A stretch of DNA of 7,565 nucleotides from Spongiibacteraceae bacterium (GTDB taxonomy: Bacteria; Pseudomonadota; Gammaproteobacteria; Pseudomonadales; PIVM01), in contig JAUXDF010000148.1 in NCBI GenBank assembly GCA_030618505.1, positions 1 through 7,565 of the forward strand, read 5' to 3'. The notes beneath the pieces were generated by a model that was not told the DNA's origin, made no database searches, and saw nothing but the letters and a program-made list of their open reading frames with translations. The translations under genes and the position numbers were made by a program. Position 1 is the first letter of the stretch. The number at the start of each line of letters is the position of its first letter. Shown here piece after piece: positions 1 through 4,772 of this stretch.

Positions 1-35
1 ATTTGGCGCAAGTTGTTGAGGCTGAAGTTTCCTAG
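1..35 (+). CDS. glmM: C-terminal tail of upstream gene, probably phosphoglucosamine mutase (partial)
   Basis: An open frame enters from the left edge and ends at a TAG at 33-35; its last residues read LAQVVEAEVS. Ten residues are too few to identify a family directly. The assignment to glmM, whose enzyme makes glucosamine-1-phosphate for cell-wall precursors, rests on gene order: in many gammaproteobacteria glmM lies directly before tpiA and secG on the same strand. The short helical, acidic ending is compatible with a GlmM C-terminus. It could be another gene; the upstream sequence would settle it. Confidence 0.5.
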   Translation, partial: LAQVVEAEVS

Positions 36-40
36 CGGCC

Positions 41-71
41 GCCCTTTCGTGCCTTGACACCTAAGGGCTTT
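41..71 (+). terminator. Weak terminator-like hairpin after the upstream gene
   Basis: GCCCTT (41-46) pairs with AAGGGC (63-68) across a 16-nt loop, followed only by TTTGATT. The loop is large and the T run poor, so this is at most a weak terminator. It overlaps a perfect TTGACA (54-59). Confidence 0.2.
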
Positions 72-79
72 GATTGCAG

Positions 80-108
80 TTGTATCTTGTCTGTAGTTTA
101 GGTAATAT
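80..108 (+). promoter_or_regulatory. Candidate tpiA promoter (weak)
   Basis: TTGTAT (80-85) and TAATAT (103-108) are separated by 17 nt, matching the sigma-70 consensus at three and four of six positions. A better -35 element, TTGACA at 54-59, has no -10 at proper spacing: the nearest TATCTT is 23 nt away. tpiA may have its own promoter here, or it may be read from glmM. Confidence 0.25.
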
Positions 109-140
109 TGGCGCCCGTTTTTCTGGAGATAGTGAAAATC

Positions 141-899
141 ATGCGTAAGCCTCTGATTGTTGGTAACTGGAAAATGCACGGGACTCAGGCAGAGGTAAGT
201 CAGCTGCTTGGTGGTCTTGCTGTAAAGGCGGTTGCTGATAGCAAAGTTGAGGTGGTCGTATGTCCTCCTTATCTTTATGTTGCAGCAGCAGCGGCTCAGT
301 TGGATGATTCTGCAATCAGTATCGGTGCGCAAAACTTGTGTGCCAATGAGGAAGTGCAGGGCGCTTATACCGGCGAAATTTCAGCGAAAATGCTGGTAGA
401 TGCTGGTTGCCATTATGTTATCGTCGGGCATTCAGAGCGTCGTGAGTATTATCGTGAAGATAATGCGCTGGTGGCTGAAAAGTTTCTAATGGCCCAGCGT
501 GCAGGGCTGTGTCCCATCTTGTGTGTTGGGGAGAGCTTGCAGCAGCGAGACTCGGGAGAGGCTTTGTCGTTTGTGGCGGAGCAGTTGGCGGCGGTTATTG
601 ATCAGCTTGGTATCAGTGTTTTTGCTGATGCGGTCGTGGCTTATGAGCCAATTTGGGCTATAGGCACTGGGCGTACAGCGACTCCAGAGCAGGCGCAGGA
701 AGTACATGAGTTTATACGTGACACTTTTGCTGAGCGAGACAAGGGTGTGGCGGCGGGTTTGCGAATATTATATGGCGGCAGCGTAAAGGCTGATAACGCG
801 AAGTTATTATTTGCTAAACCAGACATTGATGGTGCGCTGGTTGGTGGCGCTTCATTGAGCCCTGATGGGTTTTCAGCAATTTGGCAGGCAGTGGAATAG
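141..899 (+). CDS. tpiA: Triosephosphate isomerase
   Basis: A cytoplasmic glycolytic and gluconeogenic enzyme that interconverts dihydroxyacetone phosphate and glyceraldehyde-3-phosphate. It is 252 residues, the normal length for bacterial TpiA (E. coli about 255). Family landmarks are in place: GNWKMHG near the start with N9 and K11 for substrate binding, the histidine H97 in VGHSERR, the catalytic base E169 in AYEPIWAIGTG followed by the mobile loop, YGGSV at 211-215, and GALVGGASL at 231-239 for phosphate binding. I chose ATG 141 because the protein then begins MRKPLIVGNWK as in homologues. An in-frame TTG at 108 and GTG at 132 would add residues absent from the family. GGAGA at 125-129 is a slightly distant ribosome binding site. 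secG starts 3 nt after the stop. No catalytic residue is missing. Confidence 0.97.
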   Translation: MRKPLIVGNWKMHGTQAEVSQLLGGLAVKAVADSKVEVVVCPPYLYVAAAAAQLDDSAISIGAQNLCANEEVQGAYTGEISAKMLVDAGCHYVIVGHSERREYYREDNALVAEKFLMAQRAGLCPILCVGESLQQRDSGEALSFVAEQLAAVIDQLGISVFADAVVAYEPIWAIGTGRTATPEQAQEVHEFIRDTFAERDKGVAAGLRILYGGSVKADNAKLLFAKPDIDGALVGGASLSPDGFSAIWQAVE

Positions 900-902
900 T
901 TT

Positions 903-1307
903 ATGTTAGAGCAGATAATTCTTGTTGTGCATATATTGACGGCAATTTCGATTATTGGTTTGATCCTGTTGCAGCAGGGTAAAGGGGCGGATATGGGGGC
1001 CTCTTTTGGTAGTGGTTCTTCGCAGACAGTGTTTGGTGCTCAGGGTAGTGGTAATGTCTTGAGTCAGGGCACGGCAATTTTAGCGGCGCTGTTTTTCGTG
1101 ACCAGTTTGGGCTTGGCTGTTTATGCTAAAAACCAGGCGGCGGCAGCCGGTCAGGTCGGTATTCCGACTCCAGCTATTGTTGAAGACAGGGATAGTGCCG
1201 GGCAGGGTGAGTTAGCTCCTGTTGGTGATGTGCCGGATCTTGGTGTCGACGCTGGCGATGTTCCTGTGACGCAGGATGCGCCGATAAGTGATTCAATCCC
1301 TGAGTAG
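903..1307 (+). CDS. secG: Preprotein translocase subunit SecG
   Basis: A small inner-membrane subunit of the SecYEG channel that assists SecA-driven protein export. It has 134 residues. The first membrane helix spans about residues 3-24. A conserved cytoplasmic loop follows (QQGKGADMGASFG, then a Gly/Ser-rich segment with TVFG and GSGN). The second helix covers about 56-75 (TAILAALFFVTSLGLAVYA). Residues 85-134 form an acidic, proline-containing tail with no family motif; it makes the protein longer than the 110-residue E. coli SecG and is probably a disordered cytoplasmic or periplasmic extension. The start lies 3 nt after the tpiA stop without a strong ribosome binding site, which suggests translational coupling to tpiA. 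The tRNA-Leu gene begins 22 nt after the stop, so the tRNA is probably cut from the same transcript. Confidence 0.95.
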   Translation: MLEQIILVVHILTAISIIGLILLQQGKGADMGASFGSGSSQTVFGAQGSGNVLSQGTAILAALFFVTSLGLAVYAKNQAAAAGQVGIPTPAIVEDRDSAGQGELAPVGDVPDLGVDAGDVPVTQDAPISDSIPE

Positions 1308-1329
1308 TGTAAGTACCATGAGTTTTTTA

Positions 1330-1415
1330 GCCGAAGTGGTGGAATTGGTAGACACGCTACCTTGAGGGGGTAGTGGGCATAGCCCGTGCCGGTTCAAGTC
1401 CGGCCTTCGGTACCA
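1330..1415 (+). tRNA. tRNA-Leu (anticodon GAG)
   Basis: A complete class II tRNA of 86 nt with an encoded CCA. The acceptor stem GCCGAAG (1330-1336) pairs with CTTCGGT (1405-1411), with a terminal G-U pair. The anticodon stem CTACC/GGTAG encloses TTGAGGG, placing GAG at 1364-1366; this reads CUC and CUU leucine codons. A long variable arm (GGGC ATA GCCC) and a T arm with TTCAAGT follow, and the discriminator base is A, as expected for leucine. The gap to the secG stop is only 22 nt and shows no promoter, so the tRNA is probably processed from the tpiA-secG transcript. Confidence 0.97.
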
Positions 1416-1458
1416 TTTTTAGTTTCAAGTAATGCCAAATTTATTTGGAGCATTTTTT

Positions 1459-1490
1459 AAAGCCCTGTTAGTCAGGGCTTTTTCTTTTCT
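1459..1490 (+). terminator. Intrinsic terminator of the tpiA-secG-tRNA-Leu unit
   Basis: AAAGCCCTG (1459-1467) pairs with CAGGGCTTT (1473-1481) around the loop TTAGT. The right arm runs into a T-rich tract (TTTTTCTTTTCT). It lies 43 nt after the tRNA-Leu CCA end and separates that unit from the cyclase gene. Confidence 0.88.
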
Positions 1491-1711
1491 GTATGCCTGC
1501 CTTAAATTCGTGCTGATGTTTTCAAGTGGTTTTCTTGCTGATGCCGCTCGCATCGGTGTGCTGCTAGATTGTTGTCGAGAGTGTTCCGAAAAATACCCCG
1601 TGTGATGAGGCTGTTAGCTTTCTATATTCGAGATAGTCTCCCATAATATAAGGATACCTAACAATAATATAGGCTTGTTCCGGGTGGTGTACGGATTGGC
1701 AAGGGGGGGTA
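1491..1711. other. Gene-free leader before the cyclase gene
   Basis: From the tRNA-Leu end to the cyclase start is 296 nt. After the terminator I find no gene and no promoter with both boxes. There is a -10-like TATAAG at 1647-1652 without a matching -35, a pair of AT-rich direct repeats (1643-1673), and a small hairpin GATGC CGCTC GCATC. The cyclase promoter must lie here if the upstream terminator is effective, but I cannot locate it. Confidence 0.5.
1643..1673 (+). repeat. Twin ATAATATA(A)GG direct repeat
   Basis: ATAATATAAGG (1643-1653) and ATAATATAGG (1664-1673) begin 21 bp apart, about two helical turns. They lie 40-70 bp upstream of the cyclase start codon. They could be a binding site for a regulator of the cyclase gene, or chance AT-rich sequence. 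Confidence 0.3.
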
Positions 1712-3610
1712 ATGGTGGATGCTAAGGGTAACTCGGGTATAAATAGTCGAAAGAGATACTACTGGACCTTTACGCTATTTTTTTTGCTTTTTGGCAGTCT
1801 TGTTGCCGTGATTACTTCGTTGATTAATTACAATATCCAATACACTAATGTTGAGAAGGAAATTGACGCAAAGTTTGAGGCTGAAAAATCGTTTAAGTAC
1901 GAGTTGCTGCATGAGTTTTTGCAGCATGCAGAGAATGTTGTTGGAGCAATTTCGGTCAGCGAGCTTACCGTCAAGTATGTGAGTTCGGGTGATTCCGGCG
2001 ATCGCGGTAATTTAAATCAACTCCTCCTTGCTGCCGTTGCCTCTAATATCTCGTTTGTGCAGCTTCGTTATATTGATGCCTTTGGTATGGAGTCTGTACG
2101 TATTGATAGAGATAAAAAACTGGATCACCCTATTGTTGCTTCCCCGGAAAAACTTCAGGATAAAAGAGGCCGTTATTATTTCAAGGATGCCGCACTTTTG
2201 CCGCCGGGGCAGTTCTGGTATTCGAATTTTGATCTTAATGTGGAGCATGGGCAGATTGAGCTTCCAATCCGTCCAACGTTTCGTATCGCTACGCCTGTGT
2301 TTGTTGAGGGGCGGTTTGCAGGCTTAATCATTGCCAATATTTCTATCGATACCCTTCTCTCAATGCTGGGATCGTCTACCAGTTTTGATGTCTATATTGT
2401 TGATAAAGAGGGGGAGTTTATTCTTCATCCAGAGCCCCGACAGGCCTGGAGTCGCTACTTACCTGATAGAGCGAACTTGTTGGCGCAATTCCCTGAGTTT
2501 GGCCGCTCCGTTCTGGTCGTTCCTGATGCTAATGCAGTAAGCCATTTCTCCTTTTCGTTGGGGGGAATGTTGCACAATGAAGACGGAGCGATTGTGCTGG
2601 CAATTCCTCGGCAAGCTCTTCTTCGGCAGTTTAAGAAAGATAATTTGCTGACAGCAGGGCTTACTGCTTTGATCGTGTTGATTGTTTCATTTTTGCTGTC
2701 TGGTTTAGTTGCGGTTATTCCAGCCAGATTGCAGAGTAGGCTAAGTGATGCATATTTCGCAATCAAGAGATCCGCTGATATTATTAATCGACATGTCATT
2801 ACCTCATCTACAGATAAGGAAGGGTATATTTTATCAGTCAGTTCCGCCCTTACTGAAACATATGGCTTTTCACTCGAAGAGATAGTCGGTAAGAAGCACA
2901 ATATTGTTCGCCACCCTGATACACCTGAAGCATTGTATGAGGGGATTTGGCAAACAATTCTGCAAGGTAAAACGTGGCGAGGGGAGATTCTGAATCGAAA
3001 TAAGGGTGGAGGCAGTTTTTGGTTGAATCATGTTATTACCCCTGATTTTGATAGCAAAGGCTCGATCGTGGGCTTTACTTCAGTTAGCCATGATATTACC
3101 GATAAAAAGAACATAGAGCGGCTGTCGAACACGGATACACTTACCGGTCTAAATAACCGGCGCTGGCTTGATGATGTGTTTAGTGCAGAATTTGAACGAT
3201 TTAAGCGTTATGGTAATCCCTTTGCGATGATTTTGCTGGATGTTGATCATTTTAAACAGGTGAATGATAATTTCGGGCACAAGGTTGGTGATAGCGTGCT
3301 TGTTGAGATTGCCGGTGTTGTAGCGGCCAATATCCGAAAAAGTGATTTTATTGGCCGCTGGGGAGGTGAGGAGTTCTTGATAATTTCTCCTGAGACGTCA
3401 ATTGATGGTGCTGGTGAGTTGGCTGAAAAGATTCGAAAGAAAATTGAAGTTTACGACTTCCTTGGTGCGGGTAAAATAACTGCCAGCTTTGGTGTGACTG
3501 CTGCCCTGCAGGACGATACAGCGGAAGATGTTTTTGTGCGATCAGATAAAGCGTTGTATCGAGCTAAAGGAGAGGGGCGTAACCGTGTTGTAACGTTGCA
3601 TCAAGATTAG
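1712..3610 (+). CDS. Membrane-bound diguanylate cyclase: Cache-like sensor, PAS and GGDEF domains
   Basis: It probably makes c-di-GMP from two GTP at the inner membrane. In order: a short cytoplasmic N-terminus; membrane helix 1 at about 17-40; a periplasmic region (about 41-310) resembling double-Cache/LuxQ-type sensors (YIDAFGMESVRID, then DKRGRYYF and DLNVEHG); membrane helix 2 at about 312-335; PAS at about 365-465; and GGDEF at about 470-628. The cyclase domain looks active: TDTLTGLNNRR, DVDHFKQVND, and the signature GGEEF at 551-555. An intact RxxD inhibitory site (R542, D545) lies exactly five residues before it, so product feedback is expected. No EAL domain is present. The start at ATG 1712 has AAGG at 1701-1704 inside a G7 run. 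The gene stands alone between two tRNA genes and is AT-richer than its neighbours. The ligand is unknown. Confidence 0.92.
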   Translation: MVDAKGNSGINSRKRYYWTFTLFFLLFGSLVAVITSLINYNIQYTNVEKEIDAKFEAEKSFKYELLHEFLQHAENVVGAISVSELTVKYVSSGDSGDRGNLNQLLLAAVASNISFVQLRYIDAFGMESVRIDRDKKLDHPIVASPEKLQDKRGRYYFKDAALLPPGQFWYSNFDLNVEHGQIELPIRPTFRIATPVFVEGRFAGLIIANISIDTLLSMLGSSTSFDVYIVDKEGEFILHPEPRQAWSRYLPDRANLLAQFPEFGRSVLVVPDANAVSHFSFSLGGMLHNEDGAIVLAIPRQALLRQFKKDNLLTAGLTALIVLIVSFLLSGLVAVIPARLQSRLSDAYFAIKRSADIINRHVITSSTDKEGYILSVSSALTETYGFSLEEIVGKKHNIVRHPDTPEALYEGIWQTILQGKTWRGEILNRNKGGGSFWLNHVITPDFDSKGSIVGFTSVSHDITDKKNIERLSNTDTLTGLNNRRWLDDVFSAEFERFKRYGNPFAMILLDVDHFKQVNDNFGHKVGDSVLVEIAGVVAANIRKSDFIGRWGGEEFLIISPETSIDGAGELAEKIRKKIEVYDFLGAGKITASFGVTAALQDDTAEDVFVRSDKALYRAKGEGRNRVVTLHQD

Positions 3611-3654
3611 CTGCAAGTTTGATCAGGATCTTGGAGTTATTGTTTATTAATATT

Positions 3655-3669
3655 CCCAGGCCTTCTGGG
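3655..3669 (+). terminator. Possible weak terminator after the cyclase gene
   Basis: CCCAG (3655-3659) and CTGGG (3665-3669) form a 5-bp hairpin around GCCTT, followed by TTATTAAAG rather than a proper T run. It is the only hairpin close to the cyclase stop. No strong terminator is evident, so cyclase transcripts may run toward the tRNA-fMet promoter. Confidence 0.2.
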
Positions 3670-3821
3670 TTATTAAAGCGTAGCGTCCCCGCTTGTCTCG
3701 TGGGAGCGGTGCTCAGGGTTAGTTCGGCCTTTGGTTTGTGCGGTGGGATGCCGATAATGGGGCGTTTTTGCTGCGCAGCTAGGATGTCTTGGTTTAATCT
3801 GCGTGCGCAGTGTTAGTTGGC

Positions 3822-3857
3822 TTGACTGTGTCTGGCGTTATCCCTATAATTCCCGCG
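3822..3857 (+). promoter_or_regulatory. Strong sigma-70 promoter with GC-rich discriminator, for tRNA-fMet and probably rimP-nusA-infB
   Basis: TTGACT (3822-3827) matches the -35 consensus at five of six positions, the spacer is exactly 17 nt, and TATAAT (3845-3850) is a perfect -10. The discriminator TCCCGCG is GC-rich, a hallmark of stable-RNA promoters under stringent (ppGpp/DksA) control. The predicted start is near 3857, giving a leader of about 115 nt before tRNA-fMet. By analogy with the E. coli metY operon this may be the main promoter of the downstream translation genes. Confidence 0.85.
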
Positions 3858-3870
3858 CTTGATATCAAGC
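3857..3870. promoter_or_regulatory. 14-bp perfect palindrome at the predicted transcription start
   Basis: GCTTGATATCAAGC reads the same on both strands and starts at about +1 of the promoter above. As DNA it could be an operator placed to block initiation. As RNA it could form a 5-bp hairpin (GCUUG/CAAGC) with an AUAU loop at the extreme 5' end. Confidence 0.4.
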
Positions 3871-3912
3871 TAGTTTTGGCTGTGGTGGTCTATTTTTGGC
3901 TGACAGTCCTAA

Positions 3913-3952
3913 GGCAAGGCTAAATGCTTTGCCTGATGAGCCCTAGGGGGCT
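3913..3952 (+). other. Two hairpins in the initiator tRNA leader
   Basis: GGCAAGGC (3913-3920) pairs with GCTTTGCC (3926-3933), one G-U included, around TAAAT. It is followed by AGCCC (3939-3943) and GGGCT (3948-3952) around TAGG. A T7 run (3964-3970) comes 11 nt after the second stem, too far for a typical terminator. They may serve leader processing or attenuation. Confidence 0.45.
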
Positions 3953-3971
3953 TGTAGTGTGGTTTTTTTGA

Positions 3972-4048
<77 letters not shown>

Positions 4049-4103
4049 AATAAATGTCGCTTTTCTCGATGAAGCAGTGTTCGCTTTCTTTGGGTTTTGG
4101 CGG

Positions 4104-4147
4104 CAGCTAATAAAAAGCCCCTTTTGACAGGGGCTTTTTATTAGCTG
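4104..4147 (+). terminator. Long perfect-stem terminator after tRNA-fMet (first of two)
   Basis: An 18-bp perfect stem, or 19 bp counting the closing T-A pair, joins 4104-4122 to 4129-4147 with a six-base loop. The core is AAAAAGCCCC/GGGGCTTTTT, so it has a T5 tract on each strand and could act in both directions. The stem extends past the T tract through TAATAGCT-type pairing, more than termination needs, and may also be an RNase III substrate. It lies between the tRNA and rimP. Confidence 0.85.
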
Positions 4148-4152
4148 ATATG

Positions 4153-4176
4153 AAGTGGGCCTTGCGCCCATTTTTT
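4153..4176 (+). terminator. Second terminator before rimP
   Basis: TGGGC (4156-4160) pairs with GCCCA (4166-4170) around CTTGC, followed directly by T6 (4171-4176). Outer G-U and A-T pairs can extend the stem to 8 bp. It is short but has the classical layout, and it lies 5 nt downstream of the first terminator. Confidence 0.65.
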
Positions 4177-4236
4177 GTTGGTGCCATGTGTATGTTGTAC
4201 AGCTGGTAAAGGCGTATAGGTGATAGGTGCAAAATT

Positions 4237-4692
4237 GTGGCTGCTAAGAATGATTTACTCTATCAATTGCTGGAGCCTGCGGTAAAAAGTCTGGGGTTCG
4301 AGTTGTGGGGAATAGAGTTTCATTCTCAGGGCCGACACAGTACCGTATGTATCTATATTGAGAGCGAAAAAGGAATAAATGTTGATGACTGTGCAGCGGT
4401 CAGTCATCAGCTAAGCGGTATTTTGGATGTGGAAGACCCAATTAGCGGTGAGTATACGCTTGAGGTTTCTTCTCCAGGTCTGGACCGTCCACTGTTCAGT
4501 TTGGAGCAGTGTCAGCGTTATGTTGGTGAGCAGTTGAATATTCGTATGAGAATACCCTTTGAAGGGCGAAGGAAATTCACTGGTTTGCTGGCCTCAATAG
4601 AGAATGATGAGCTGGTGTTGCAGCTTGATGGGCATGAGTACCTTTTGCCTTTTGAGTCGATAGATAAAGTGCATGTTGTAGGAAAAACATGA
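4237..4692 (+). CDS. rimP: Ribosome maturation factor RimP
   Basis: A cytoplasmic protein needed for late assembly of the 30S ribosomal subunit. At 151 residues it matches the family (E. coli RimP is 150). Strongly conserved parts are visible: GFELWGIEF near residue 20-28, INVDDCAAVSHQLSGILDVEDPI in the N-terminal alpha/beta domain, the signature LEVSSPGLDRPLF at about 82-94, and a C-terminal SH3-like domain (FEGRRKFTGLLASIENDELVLQLDG). The GTG at 4237 is the start: AGGTG at 4225-4229 is well spaced and the N-terminus lines up with E. coli. It is the first gene after the double terminator and I see no convincing promoter between 4177 and 4236, so expression probably depends on read-through. 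Its TGA stop lies inside a hairpin stem. Confidence 0.97.
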   Translation: MAAKNDLLYQLLEPAVKSLGFELWGIEFHSQGRHSTVCIYIESEKGINVDDCAAVSHQLSGILDVEDPISGEYTLEVSSPGLDRPLFSLEQCQRYVGEQLNIRMRIPFEGRRKFTGLLASIENDELVLQLDGHEYLLPFESIDKVHVVGKT

Positions 4693-4718
4693 ACTGAATT
4701 TTTGAATAATTCAGTTCA
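4690..4718 (+). other. 11-bp perfect hairpin overlapping the rimP stop codon
   Basis: TGAACTGAATT (4690-4700) pairs exactly with AATTCAGTTCA (4708-4718) around TTTGAAT. The rimP stop codon is the first three bases of the stem. ATAATACGGG follows rather than a T run, so it is not an intrinsic terminator. It may be a processing site or a barrier to 3' decay between rimP and nusA. Confidence 0.6.
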
Positions 4719-4724
4719 ATAATA

Positions 4725-4747
4725 CGGGCAAACGGATAGTTCGCCCG
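4725..4747 (+). other. Second hairpin in the nusA leader, with a GGATA loop
   Basis: CGGGC (4725-4729) pairs with GCCCG (4743-4747). After an A-C mismatch, AAC pairs with GTT, leaving the loop GGATA (4734-4738). It ends 25 nt before the nusA start, just upstream of its ribosome binding site (GAGG, 4763-4766). A GGA in a hairpin loop is the core of CsrA/RsmA binding sites, but this alone is weak evidence. Confidence 0.45.
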
Positions 4748-4772
4748 GAATGGTTTCAAGGCGAGGCTTGAG

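Larger units (their letters stand above)
3611..3971. other. 361-nt gene-free region carrying the initiator tRNA promoter and leader
   Basis: No credible gene lies here. A 65-codon TTG-started frame at 3619-3816 has no ribosome binding site and an arbitrary composition. The stretch holds a weak hairpin (3655-3669), two CTGCG/CGCAG dyads (3770-3779 and 3799-3810), a strong promoter (3822-3850), a 14-bp palindrome at the predicted transcription start, and two leader hairpins (3913-3933 and 3939-3952) before the tRNA. Confidence 0.7.

Noticed and set aside
35..42. GCGGCCGC palindrome at the upstream stop codon
   Set aside because: An isolated 8-bp palindrome with no loop or context; no function inferred.
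54..88. TTGACA (54-59) paired with TATCTT (83-88) as tpiA promoter
   Set aside because: The spacer would be 23 nt, outside the working range for sigma-70 promoters.
108..140. Longer TpiA starting at TTG 108 (11 extra residues)
   Set aside because: Homologues begin at MRKPL...GNWK; ATG 141 gives the standard length, and no ribosome binding site precedes 108.
1314..1415. GTACCA at 1314-1319 and at the tRNA-Leu 3' end as an attachment-site duplication
   Set aside because: Six shared bases are expected by chance; no integrase or longer duplicated tRNA end is present.
1686..1700. Sigma-54-like GG...GC element before the cyclase
   Set aside because: The GG-N10-GC spacing fails by one base and the site would be within about 12 bases of the start codon.
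2012..2901. Several open frames within the cyclase gene on both strands
   Set aside because: All overlap a convincing sensor/PAS/GGDEF coding frame, lack start signals, and look like frame shadows.
3619..3816. 65-codon open frame after the cyclase gene
   Set aside because: TTG start without a ribosome binding site, no recognisable domain, and composition like untranslated sequence.
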